Source: Filomicrobium sp.
GTDB lineage: Bacteria > Pseudomonadota > Alphaproteobacteria > Rhizobiales > Hyphomicrobiaceae
Assembly (NCBI GenBank): GCA_017792465.1
Contig: CP051234.1
Coordinates: forward strand, 3,070,501-3,134,500
DNA: 64,000 nucleotides
Reading direction: 5' to 3'
Part shown: in pieces, positions 54,823-63,285 of the stretch
Numbering within the stretch: position 1 is the stretch's first letter
How the letters are laid out: the number at the start of each line of letters is the position of its first letter
Translations under genes and position numbers: made by a program
The notes under the pieces: generated by a model
What the model saw: the letters and a program-made list of their open reading frames with translations, nothing else
The model's database searches: none
What the model was told of the DNA's origin: nothing

Positions 54823-55725
54823 ATGAGCGACGCAAGAGCCAGTCGGCAGGTCATTGAAAAACTTTTTCGGCACCCGGAATTGTCGATCGAGAACCTTCCT
54901 GTTCTCAAGGACGCTTTCACTGGCGTTGCAACGACTTGTGCCAGCTTCGTGCGCGAGCTGTGTCCTTTGCCGTCGTCGATGCTCGTCAACAAGGTCGATA
55001 TGGAGAGCGTCTGGGACGTTCTTGAGCGCTATGAAGGCGGCGTCGCGTTCGTCTACTACGTCCCCAACTGGGATACGCGCATCGTAATCGGCCTCGATCC
55101 GCGGGCCGTCATGTCGCTGATCGAAGCCGTTTATGGTTCCGATGGCGGTGGCGAAGAAGCGGAGATTGATCCGGAGAGGCCATTTTCGACAATCGAATTG
55201 CGTCTGGCGCAGGAAATTGCCGAACGCGCAGCGATTTCGCTGAAAGAGTCCTTTGCAGAAATTACGGACCTTGAATTCATTCTCGACCGGGTTGAGCCGA
55301 AAATCGAATTCATGATGATGGGGCAGACGGATTTTATCGTCGCCTTCGCCCAGGTCATTTTGCAGGTGATGGATCGCGGCGGCCAAATCTTTGTCATGAT
55401 TCCGCAATCGGCCATTTATCCCTTACGCCAGAAACTGCAACGGCGCGGAAACGGCGGCGTAGCGAGTGTCGATGCGGATTGGGCCAACCGGTTGCGGTCT
55501 GGGGTGTCAAACTCCCCGATTACGCTCAAGGCCTCCATCGACGGGGGAACTTCGACGTTGGCCGAGGTTTCGAAATTGCGGGTTGGCTCGGTTATCGAGC
55601 TGCCGATCGATGCGCAGAGCAATGTTGTGGTTTCAAGCAATCAATCTCGAATTTGTACGACTAGATTAGCTCAATCCAAAGGCCGTTACGTCGTTGTCGT
55701 TGAGGACTTTTTGCGCGACGGCTAA
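54823..55725 (+). CDS. fliM: Flagellar motor switch protein FliM
   Basis: 300-aa C-ring protein. The CheC-like middle domain has PFSTIELRLAQEIAERAAIS and MIPQSAIYPLRQKLQRRG, and the C-terminal SpoA-like region has ITLKASIDGGTSTLAEVSKL, SVIELP. The N-terminal CheY-binding motif common in enterics (LSQDEIDALL) is not seen, so CheY docking may differ. Located after fliG. Confidence 0.92.
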   Translation: MSDARASRQVIEKLFRHPELSIENLPVLKDAFTGVATTCASFVRELCPLPSSMLVNKVDMESVWDVLERYEGGVAFVYYVPNWDTRIVIGLDPRAVMSLIEAVYGSDGGGEEAEIDPERPFSTIELRLAQEIAERAAISLKESFAEITDLEFILDRVEPKIEFMMMGQTDFIVAFAQVILQVMDRGGQIFVMIPQSAIYPLRQKLQRRGNGGVASVDADWANRLRSGVSNSPITLKASIDGGTSTLAEVSKLRVGSVIELPIDAQSNVVVSSNQSRICTTRLAQSKGRYVVVVEDFLRDG

Positions 55726-55904
55726 CGTCTTGAACCCGCTGGATACTTTGTAAATTTTGTGTCGAGCAAAACTCGGACGTCTCTTAATCGATGGTTTACC
55801 AGTCTCGTGTTTTGATGCGCTTCGTGCCGAAGGACGATTCGATGGCGATTTAACGCCTCCGGCGAGTCCCTTCAATAATGACAATGCAAAAGAAAGGGTC
55901 TGGA

Positions 55905-56396
55905 ATGAGCGATATCGAGGAACGGGCTGCTGAGCTTGTAAATTCAGCCTCGGGAATTGCCAACGACTTCTTGAATCATTTCAACGAAGTCTTGTTGCTC
56001 ATTGAAAATCTTCCCGTACTTCTCCCGGAAATGATGGACGATCTACTCCGCTGGCGGCCGCAGAGCTACGTCGAGTATTTCGAAAAATCCAATCTTCCAG
56101 GCAGTGCCAAAACGCTGGAAACATATCGCTCGATCGACCCTGATTTCCGGCAGCTCTTTGAAGCGCGTGTGATGGCTTTGAATCTAATGGCGGAAGAATA
56201 TATCGACGTCATTTCCGAGCACCGCAAGGAAGACGGCTCGATCGATCCTGACGAGATCGAGGATTATTGCGCGAAAATGGCACCGAAATTCCGCTCGGCC
56301 TTGGCTGAACTCGCTGAAATGGTCAACCACGGCTATGCGAGCGCAGATCTGGATCAGCAGGGCCAGGCTGACCAACTGATGCGTGCTGCAGTTTGA
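55905..56396 (+). CDS. Hypothetical protein upstream of cheA, 163 aa
   Basis: Acidic all-helical soluble protein (LLLIENLPVLLPEMMDDLLR, ARVMALNLMAEEYIDVISEH). ATG 55905 follows AAAGGGTCTGGA; an upstream in-frame ATG at 55878 lacks a ribosome site. Located 51 bases before cheA, so a chemotaxis adaptor role is possible, but no family is recognised. Confidence 0.65.
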   Translation: MSDIEERAAELVNSASGIANDFLNHFNEVLLLIENLPVLLPEMMDDLLRWRPQSYVEYFEKSNLPGSAKTLETYRSIDPDFRQLFEARVMALNLMAEEYIDVISEHRKEDGSIDPDEIEDYCAKMAPKFRSALAELAEMVNHGYASADLDQQGQADQLMRAAV

Positions 56397-56447
56397 TAAT
56401 AAATCGCTCGGGGAAGCGACGAGATAGGTGCAAGGGGCTGCAAGATA

Positions 56448-59096
56448 ATGGATGAGCTACTCAGCGATTTTTTGACCGAGACGACGGAGCATATCGAGGG
56501 TGCTGAAAACCAGCTCATCGATTTCGAACGCGATCCGACGAACGAAGAGCTGTTAGCTAGCATTTTCCGGCTGCTCCACACGATCAAAGGCACCGCAAGC
56601 TTTCTCGGGCTAGACCGTCTTTCGGTCATTGCTCACGGTGCGGAAACCGTCATCAGCGAAGTTCGCGACGGTGTCCCACCGACTGACAAGACCGTGTCGG
56701 TCGTTCTGGCTGCAATCGATCGCATCAAACAGATCCTCGGTGAGGTCGCCGAACACGGCTCCGAACCGCCTAACGATGACGAAGACATCAAATCTTTGCT
56801 GCGCGCCAATCTGCCTTCTTTGGCGGCTGCCGCTCAGGCTGAAGACGCTGCACCAGAGCCGAGTGCGGAAGCGGCTCCAGCAGCAGAAGCCGAAGCGGCC
56901 GCGCCTGCACCGGAAGCGAAAGCCGAAGAGCGCAAGCCTGAGCCAGCCGCTGCAAAGCCTGTCGAAAAGCCGGCCGCCAAGCCGAAACCTGCTCCGGCTC
57001 GCCAGGGTAAGTCTGACGGAGAATCGGGCGGTGGTGCGAAGGGCCAGGAATCGATCCGCGTTACGGTCGAGACGATCGAACAGATTATGCAGTTGGTGTC
57101 GGAGCTGGTCCTCACCCGCAACCAGTTGCTCGAGCTTACCCGGCAGAAAGAAGAAGACGGTCTGAAAGGTCCGATGCAGCGTCTGTCGGCGCTGACGACC
57201 GACCTGCAGGATGCCGTCATGCGCGCTCGTATGCAGCCGGTTGGCCGCCTTTATGCAAACCTGCCGCGCCTCATTCGCGAGCTGGCTTCAGAACTTGGCA
57301 AAAAGATCAACCTGGTCACGGCTGGTGCAGATACCGAACTCGACCGCCAGTTGATCGAGGTGATGCGCGATCCGCTCACCCACTTGATCCGCAACTGCGC
57401 AGACCATGGTCTTGAAACGCCGGATGAACGTCTTGAAGCCGGCAAGTCCGAAGTTGGCGAGATCCGCGTTTCAGCTGCTCATGAAGCCGGCCAGATCACG
57501 ATCGCCATTGAAGACGATGGGCGTGGCCTGAACATCGAGAAGCTCAAAGGCAAGGCTTTGCAGAAGGGCCTGATGACGGAAGGCGAGCTCGAACAAGCTT
57601 CCGAACAGGAAATCTGCCAGCTTATCTTCGAACCGGGTTTCTCAACGGCTGCGGAAGTCACGAACGTCTCCGGCCGAGGCGTCGGAATGGACGTCGTGCG
57701 CTCCAACCTGGAAGCCATCGGCGGTTCGGTCAGCTTGAAATCGAAGTGGGGTGCGGGCTGTACCTTCAGCTTGCGCATTCCTCTGACGTTGGCGATCGCG
57801 CCGGCGCTGATTGTCGTCGTCGGCGATCAAAGATACGCCTTGCCTCAGCACGCCGTCGTCGAGGCGGTCGGTCTTGGCAGCCAGTCACGGCACCGTATCG
57901 AGCGCCTGCAGAACGCTTTGGTTTTGAAGTTGCGCGAAGAAGTGATCCCGGTTGTCGATCTGAAGCGTATTCTCAATGTCGGTGAGCCGGTCGATGAAGC
58001 GACTGCGGATCGCGAGGATCAGCTTGTCGTTATCATGCGCGTGGGCGTGCAGACGTTCGGCGTGATCGTCGATGCTGTCGCAGACGTTCAGGAAATCGTC
58101 GTCAAGCCGATGAGCTCGACGCTGGCACACCTGAAGACGTTTACCGGTCATACCATTCTCGGCGACGGTTCGGTTGTTCTCATTATCGATCCAGCCGGTG
58201 CCGCTCAGCTTCTGGGTATCGAGAAGATCGACGACAAGAAGCGCGAAGCTGCCCGTATTGCGGATCGCCGCAGCGAGAAACGTCGCTATGTCGCCTTCTT
58301 GGCTGGTCCTGGTGCGCCCAAGGTCATTCCGCTGTCGCTCATTTCGCGCATCGAAATGGTTTCGGCCAGCAGCATTGAGGTGGTCAACGGCCGCTACGTC
58401 TTGCAGCGCGACGACGGGTTGATGCCGATCGTGCAGGTTGGCGGGTCCATGGGCTGGGAAGCGGAACAAAGCTACCCGATCCTTATCGTGGCCAGTGCCG
58501 GCAAGACGATGGGACTGCTCGTCGACGAGATCGCCGACATCTTCGAAGAAGATCTCAGGTTCAAACTCGAAGACAATAGCTCGGAAGTCATCGGTACAGC
58601 CGTTTATAACGACAAGGCCGTCGAACTCCTGGATACCGCCTACTATATGCAGATGGCCTATCCGGAGCCGCGCAACCGTCCGGCGGGCACGTCGCTTCCT
58701 GTCGTTGTGCTGTCGGAGGACCGTTACGTTTCCAGCGTGCTTTGCCCGATGCTGACGTCGGCTGGCTTCAACGTCTTTGCCGTCGAAACAATGCAGCAGG
58801 TCGAGGACCTGATCGAAAGCGAAAAGCGTGTCGCTGCCTTCGTTGTGGACGAGGCCTGGCAGCCTGAGGACGGCAAGAGCCTCGAAGACGAACTGGTTCA
58901 TTTGAAGAAGACGCATGCGACAGCGCTTGTTGTTCTTTCTTCGGAGCTCGACCAGCTTGTTGCTCCCGCCGGACTTGACGGCGCTGTCATCGCGCAGGTC
59001 CTCAAACACGATCGCCTGGCGCTGCTTGATGAGCTGAGGTCCATGACGGCTGGTCTCGGACACGCAGCGGACAATGACGAAGGGGTGGCGGCATGA
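56448..59096 (+). CDS. cheA: Chemotaxis histidine kinase CheA with tandem CheW domains and a receiver
   Basis: 882-aa kinase. Hpt domain with phospho-His44 (LLHTIKGTAS); an Ala/Pro/Glu-rich linker (residues 125-200); dimerisation and HATPase domains (HLIRNCADHGLE, EDDGRGL, GRGVGMDVV, about 210-443); a CheW-like domain (445-595); a second one (610-745, YVAFLAGPGAPKVIPLSLIS, YPILIVASAGKTMGLLVDE); and a C-terminal receiver-like domain (747-865) with acceptor-type Asp801 (AAFVVDEAW) and Lys853. Receives signals from the receptors through CheW, feeds the CheY proteins. Overlaps cheW by 4 bases. Confidence 0.95.
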   Translation: MDELLSDFLTETTEHIEGAENQLIDFERDPTNEELLASIFRLLHTIKGTASFLGLDRLSVIAHGAETVISEVRDGVPPTDKTVSVVLAAIDRIKQILGEVAEHGSEPPNDDEDIKSLLRANLPSLAAAAQAEDAAPEPSAEAAPAAEAEAAAPAPEAKAEERKPEPAAAKPVEKPAAKPKPAPARQGKSDGESGGGAKGQESIRVTVETIEQIMQLVSELVLTRNQLLELTRQKEEDGLKGPMQRLSALTTDLQDAVMRARMQPVGRLYANLPRLIRELASELGKKINLVTAGADTELDRQLIEVMRDPLTHLIRNCADHGLETPDERLEAGKSEVGEIRVSAAHEAGQITIAIEDDGRGLNIEKLKGKALQKGLMTEGELEQASEQEICQLIFEPGFSTAAEVTNVSGRGVGMDVVRSNLEAIGGSVSLKSKWGAGCTFSLRIPLTLAIAPALIVVVGDQRYALPQHAVVEAVGLGSQSRHRIERLQNALVLKLREEVIPVVDLKRILNVGEPVDEATADREDQLVVIMRVGVQTFGVIVDAVADVQEIVVKPMSSTLAHLKTFTGHTILGDGSVVLIIDPAGAAQLLGIEKIDDKKREAARIADRRSEKRRYVAFLAGPGAPKVIPLSLISRIEMVSASSIEVVNGRYVLQRDDGLMPIVQVGGSMGWEAEQSYPILIVASAGKTMGLLVDEIADIFEEDLRFKLEDNSSEVIGTAVYNDKAVELLDTAYYMQMAYPEPRNRPAGTSLPVVVLSEDRYVSSVLCPMLTSAGFNVFAVETMQQVEDLIESEKRVAAFVVDEAWQPEDGKSLEDELVHLKKTHATALVVLSSELDQLVAPAGLDGAVIAQVLKHDRLALLDELRSMTAGLGHAADNDEGVAA

Positions 59097-59593
59097 GCAG
59101 CAACGGTCTGGTAGCAGAGAAAGAATTTACGGAAGATCCCAACGGCGAGCCGTTCATTCTTTCCAATGCCGAAAGTTATTTCACGGTCTTTGTCGGCGGC
59201 GACATCTTTGGGCTTTCCGTTCAAGAGACGCAGACGATCTTCCGCATTACGTCGGTGACGGCCATTCCCAATGGACCTCCCGATATCGTGGGTCTTGTAA
59301 ACCTGCGCGGTAAGGTCGTGACGGCTGTCAGCCTTCGTCAGCGCATGCGTATGCCTGAACAGGAAGGCGACAAGAATGCGCTTGCCATCGGCATTGAATG
59401 CAAGGGCGAGCACTTTGCATTGATCGTAGATGAAGTGGGGGATGTGATCTCTCTTTCCGACAACATGCTGGTTCCAGTGCCGCAGCATCTCGACGTGAAC
59501 CGCTCGCGGTATTCGTCGCGGCTTTACCGGGTCGGCGACCTGCTGATCCCGGTGCTCGATACCGACAAGTTGTTCGATTTTGTGAAATCCTGA
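59093..59593 (+). CDS. cheW: Chemotaxis adaptor CheW
   Basis: 166-aa adaptor linking receptors to CheA. The CheW fold is seen in FVGGDIFGLSVQETQTIFRI, TAIPNGPPDIVGLVNLRGKV and ALIVDEVGDVISLSDNMLVP. Coupled to cheA by an ATGA overlap. Confidence 0.96.
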   Translation: MSSNGLVAEKEFTEDPNGEPFILSNAESYFTVFVGGDIFGLSVQETQTIFRITSVTAIPNGPPDIVGLVNLRGKVVTAVSLRQRMRMPEQEGDKNALAIGIECKGEHFALIVDEVGDVISLSDNMLVPVPQHLDVNRSRYSSRLYRVGDLLIPVLDTDKLFDFVKS

Positions 59594-59652
59594 TCAAAGC
59601 CGCGAAAGGCCTTGAGAGTACAAGAGTAGTATCAGCCGGTGGAGGGCTGTAG

Positions 59653-60036
59653 ATGGCGTTAGCACTCGTAGTCGACGATTCTCGGGTCGTTCGGAAATTC
59701 TCTCGACGAATCGTCGAGGGGTTCGGCTTCAAAGTTGAGGAAGCCGAAAACGGCGAGCAGGCCTTGGAGAAATGCCGGGATCAGATGCCGGACGTCATTC
59801 TCCTCGATTGGAACATGCCGATCATGGATGGAATTTCGTTCCTGAAGAAGGTTCGCAAAGAACCTGATGGCGCACATCCGCGGATCGTTTTTTGCACCAC
59901 AGAGAACACGTTCGACGCGATCGGAGCAGCGATCAACGCGGGTGCGGACGAATACATCATGAAGCCGTTCGACGAAACTATTCTCAAGGGAAAGCTTGAG
60001 GATGTTGGTGTGCTTGACCTCCCGGTTGGTGCTTGA
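59653..60036 (+). CDS. cheY: Chemotaxis response regulator CheY (second copy)
   Basis: 127-aa receiver: Asp8-Asp9, acceptor Asp52 (VILLDWNMPIMDGISF), Thr82/83 and Lys104 (YIMKPF). Lies between cheW and cheR. Two CheY proteins in one locus are common in alphaproteobacteria, where one drives the motor and the other drains phosphate; which does which is not visible. Confidence 0.93.
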   Translation: MALALVVDDSRVVRKFSRRIVEGFGFKVEEAENGEQALEKCRDQMPDVILLDWNMPIMDGISFLKKVRKEPDGAHPRIVFCTTENTFDAIGAAINAGADEYIMKPFDETILKGKLEDVGVLDLPVGA

Positions 60037-60201
60037 GCAGCCTGGCTATAACCGCTGCGCAATGCGGTGCAAACGAGTTACGATTTCGGTTTTCGAAGCT
60101 GGCTGTTGAGCCAGATCAGCCGAAGTTGCTCCAAAGACCCAATGCGCAGTTCGTGCAACGTTACCGATGGGCTGACCTAAGTACGCTTAGTAGAGGAAGT
60201 T

Positions 60202-61191
60202 ATGACCGCGGCTTTCAGGGACTTCTGTAGTTTTCTCCATGCCAATTCAGGGCTGGTGATTGATGGCGAGAAGAAATATCTCGTCGAAAGCAAAATGCGT
60301 CCGATTTTGTCCGAGTACAAATTGGCGGACCTTAATGCATTGGTCGCCGAACTGAAGCGCGGCACAAACACGAAACTGATCGATGCCGTCGTCCAGACGA
60401 TGACGATCAACGAGACGTTCTTTTTTCGCGACCGGCAGCCGTTCGACAAGTTCAAGGATGTGATTGTCCCGGACCTCGTCAAGAAGCGCACGCCGGGTAA
60501 GACGTTGCGCATTTGGAGTGCGGCCTGCTCGTCAGGGCAGGAGCCATATTCGCTGCTCATCCTGCTCGATCAGATGCGTTCGTTGCTGGGTACGCGAAAG
60601 TTCGAGATCGTTGCGACCGACTTGTCGAACTCGGTGCTCGACAAGGCCAAAGAAGGCAAGTACTCGCAGTTCGAGGTTCAGCGTGGGTTGAGCACGCCGC
60701 TGCTGCTGAAATATTTTCAGCAGATCGGCGACCGCTGGCAGGTCAAGGCGGAGTACCGGTCTCAGATCAATTTCAAGCAGTTCAATTTGTTGAACCCGCT
60801 GATGGGGATGGGTCGGTTCGACATCGTGTTCTGTCGCAACGTGCTGATCTATTTCGACGCCAAGACCAAGGGCGAAATTCTCCGGAAGATCCGCAGCGTC
60901 ATGGCCGATGACGGTTATCTTCTGCTGGGCGCTTCCGAGACGGTTGTTGGAATTTCGAGCGACTTCCTGCCCGATGGCGATCATAAATTGCTGCTGCGCT
61001 GCCAAGGGCAGGCGGGCACCAGGGAGCGTGCGACCGAGTCACCGGCACTGGGGCGTTCAAGCGTCGTCGACAATATGGTGAAACATCTGCGCGAGCCGCG
61101 TCCGGGCGCTCCAGCTGCTCGGCCGTTGGCGTCGGCAAAACGTCCGCTGCAACCGTCCGCTTCCGCGCTCGCTGCAGCTCGGTTGAAATGA
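60202..61191 (+). CDS. cheR: Chemotaxis protein methyltransferase CheR
   Basis: 329-aa SAM-dependent methyltransferase that methylates receptor glutamates. N-terminal helical domain (residues 1-70), NETFFFRDRQPFDKFKDV, the SAM-binding loop IWSAACSSGQEPYSLLILLD and FDIVFCRNVLIYFD. A 50-residue Ala/Pro/Arg-rich tail is extra. ATG 60202 follows AGAGGAAG. Ends the che operon before a terminator at 61276. Confidence 0.96.
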   Translation: MTAAFRDFCSFLHANSGLVIDGEKKYLVESKMRPILSEYKLADLNALVAELKRGTNTKLIDAVVQTMTINETFFFRDRQPFDKFKDVIVPDLVKKRTPGKTLRIWSAACSSGQEPYSLLILLDQMRSLLGTRKFEIVATDLSNSVLDKAKEGKYSQFEVQRGLSTPLLLKYFQQIGDRWQVKAEYRSQINFKQFNLLNPLMGMGRFDIVFCRNVLIYFDAKTKGEILRKIRSVMADDGYLLLGASETVVGISSDFLPDGDHKLLLRCQGQAGTRERATESPALGRSSVVDNMVKHLREPRPGAPAARPLASAKRPLQPSASALAAARLK

Positions 61192-61558
61192 GAGCTCTTG
61201 GCTAAGCGTCAGGGTTTGCGCCCTTGATACGTTTAGCGTTAGAGGCTCGCAAGAGCGAACGGTCTGAAATAACTTAACGCCGCCTAGTTTGTAACTGGGG
61301 CGGCGTTTGTCTTTTTGGGATCAAGGTCGTTTGGGACCGAGGCGCGCCATTCAGCAAGCGGCCTTGTCAATGTCGCAGTCAATGTCGCGACGAGGCTTGG
61401 GCAGCGCGAGGTCTGACCTGAGCGAGGGGGCTCGCGGCGCTCTCGGCCAAGGTCGCTTTGCCGTTCGCATCGCAACTGGGCAGTCAGGCTGATTCAGCGA
61501 TGTTGAGCCGCCGCCGTCGGTACGGCGGCTTGGTAGCTCAGGCTGCCTTTGTGCGTCC
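61192..61558. other. Intergenic region after cheR
   Basis: 367 bases between cheR and the convergent GntR gene. Holds the cheR terminator, a tandem 12-bp repeat (GTCAATGTCGC plus A or G, 61366-61389) and a CCGCCG/CGGCGG hairpin at 61511-61528. No gene seen. Confidence 0.5.
61276..61315 (+). terminator. Terminator of the che operon
   Basis: AACGCCGCC pairs with GGCGGCGTT (9 bp, 14-base loop), followed by TGTCTTTTT. Confidence 0.92.
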
Positions 61559-62320
61559 CTAGTTGCCCGAGCCGTTCGCGCGGCATTTTTCAAATTGTAC
61601 TGCGTATTCGGCATCAACCAGGTGCATGTACCGGATCGAGTATTCGAGGGGCTGCCGGTCGCTGCTATATGCGATGCGTGCGACGCGCAACACCGTTTCA
61701 CCTTGGACGACTTCCAGTTCGCGCGCTAACTCCGCATTGGCTTTTGTCGGCAGGATGCGCTCTTCGACGCTGTTGACCGGCGGTTGGGGATAATGGCTCC
61801 AAATGACCGATGTAACATCTTCCTCCAAGTTGTCCGGCAAGCGGGCAGGCAGATTTGGCATAACGCTCCGAGGGATGACCAGCGTTTCGACGTATCGATA
61901 AGCGCCGCGGCACAAGACCGACCTTACGATTGCGTGGACTTTCGAACTCGGATCGAGTTCCAGGGCTTTGGCCTCTTCAGGCGTTGCTGGCCTGGTTTCG
62001 GTCTCAATCGATAGCGGTGAGAGCGGTGGTTCATGAAGTTCGGACACCAGTTTTCCGGCGAGCGTCCGAGTTTTCCTGTTGCTGCGATCTGCAACAACGG
62101 TCCCGCGACCGCGCTGTCGGACGATGTACCCTTCTTCAACCAGCAGGCCCAATGATTTCCGCATCGTGCCAACGCTGACGCCATAGATTTTGGCGAGGTC
62201 GACTTCACTCGGCAGGATGCGCCCAACCGGCCAGGTGTCATTGAGCAGGTCAGATTTAAGGATGTCGTAGACCTGAAGATAAATGGGTCCAACAAACTTC
62301 TGCGATTTAGCAGGTAACAT
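61559..62320 (-). CDS. GntR-family regulator, HutC/UTRA type (copy 2)
   Basis: 253-aa regulator with an N-terminal winged helix (YLQVYDILKSDLLNDTWPVG, DLAKIYGVSVGTMRKSLGLL, IVRQRGRGTVV) and a C-terminal UTRA domain (ARELEVVQGETVLRVARIAY, SIRYMHLVDAEYAV). It is related to the regulator at 30676 over the DNA-binding domain. The promoter side carries a perfect TTGACG-N5-CGTCAA inverted repeat. No metabolic operon is adjacent, so targets and effector are unknown. Confidence 0.9.
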   Translation of the reverse strand: MLPAKSQKFVGPIYLQVYDILKSDLLNDTWPVGRILPSEVDLAKIYGVSVGTMRKSLGLLVEEGYIVRQRGRGTVVADRSNRKTRTLAGKLVSELHEPPLSPLSIETETRPATPEEAKALELDPSSKVHAIVRSVLCRGAYRYVETLVIPRSVMPNLPARLPDNLEEDVTSVIWSHYPQPPVNSVEERILPTKANAELARELEVVQGETVLRVARIAYSSDRQPLEYSIRYMHLVDAEYAVQFEKCRANGSGN

Positions 62321-62464
62321 CGTAGTCCTTACTCGCTACTGGGCGTTTCTGAGATCTTGTTGTGTTTCAATGGTTTTGTTTCGTTGGCTCAATGATCGTG
62401 TGCCGTTTGAAAATGCCCTCATGATCTACAGACCGGATATTTTTTATTTTAGGCATTTGGTTTG

Positions 62465-62481
62465 TTGACGTCAGCCGTCAA
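62465..62481. promoter_or_regulatory. TTGACG-N5-CGTCAA inverted repeat
   Basis: Perfect 6-bp arms, 145 bases before the start of the GntR copy 2 gene. It resembles the TTGGACC/GTC sites flanking GntR copy 1. A dimeric GntR operator is plausible. Confidence 0.5.
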
Positions 62482-63024
62482 GAAATTGCAAAGCGACGTC
62501 ATTTAAGTGCGCCTGCAAGCAAATTGTACAATCGTGTAGAGAGACGAATTCAGATGTAGAGTGCCAAAGAGAGCCAATTGGGCTGGGCTTTGGATGTCGT
62601 TGCTGCGATCATTTAGAGTGCCGGCGTCGAGAGGCGATAGGCCGGAACTACTACAGCTGAATTTTGGAAACTATAGTTCTCGATCATGTGTCTTGTAAAG
62701 GAAATTTGTTGCCCTTACGACGTTCGGACCAGCTCGGCATTTTTTGAGTTTCCCATTTCTCGAAGATCCATATGGGCGCTTTGTTCATAGTTTCAACTAT
62801 CTAAATTAGATGAGCGAGACTGCGGCTTGAGGAGCTATCTGTTTGAGTGCTCGGGCGGTCTCAGATGCCGATACTTCGGCATGTCAGGCTTCGCTCTCAA
62901 CGCTTGGTATTTAGTACCCCAAATCCTTGAACGAAGTTCGTGCGTTGTTTGACTTGAGACGCGTGCAAAAGGTAACGAAGTCCTTCAAGTGGCGGCGAAA
63001 TTCTCTGCAGGCACGTGAACAATT

Positions 63025-63059
63025 CGGTTAGGTTTTTGCGGTAAACCTGTATTTAACCG
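63025..63059. repeat. Nested hairpin upstream of cheB
   Basis: CGGTT pairs with AACCG around an AGGTTT-TTGCGGT-AAACCT stem, with a 6-base bulge on one side. Role unknown. Confidence 0.4.
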
Positions 63060-63285
63060 AAATTCTCGCGATTGCCTTGCCGCTTGGGGGCTGGAAGGCG
63101 CTTTGTTTCGATTTGTTGAAGACTCCATACTCACAGTTTGAACCAGGTTTTGCGTTCGATATGTGCAGCTGGAGGTGGGAACGCGGTAGGGAACTAGCGC
63201 GAACTCATGTAGAGTGTTTAACGCCCAGCGATAACAAGAATGGTGCCGAATGAATCAATTGGCCGCGAAGGGCGGGGAGCGTACC

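Larger units (their letters stand above)
62321..63285. other. Long non-coding region upstream of cheB
   Basis: About 965 bases with no convincing gene. It includes a TTGACG/CGTCAA operator-like repeat (62465-62481), the palindrome ATTGTACAAT near 62523, four TGTAGAG/TTAGAGTG-type motifs (ATGTAGAGTG is exact at 62554 and 63207), a 7-bp hairpin at 62865-62882 and a nested hairpin at 63025-63059. Confidence 0.5.

Noticed and set aside
57885-59063. 392-codon ORF antisense to cheA
   Set aside because: Antisense shadow with His/Arg/Asp-rich composition and no domain.
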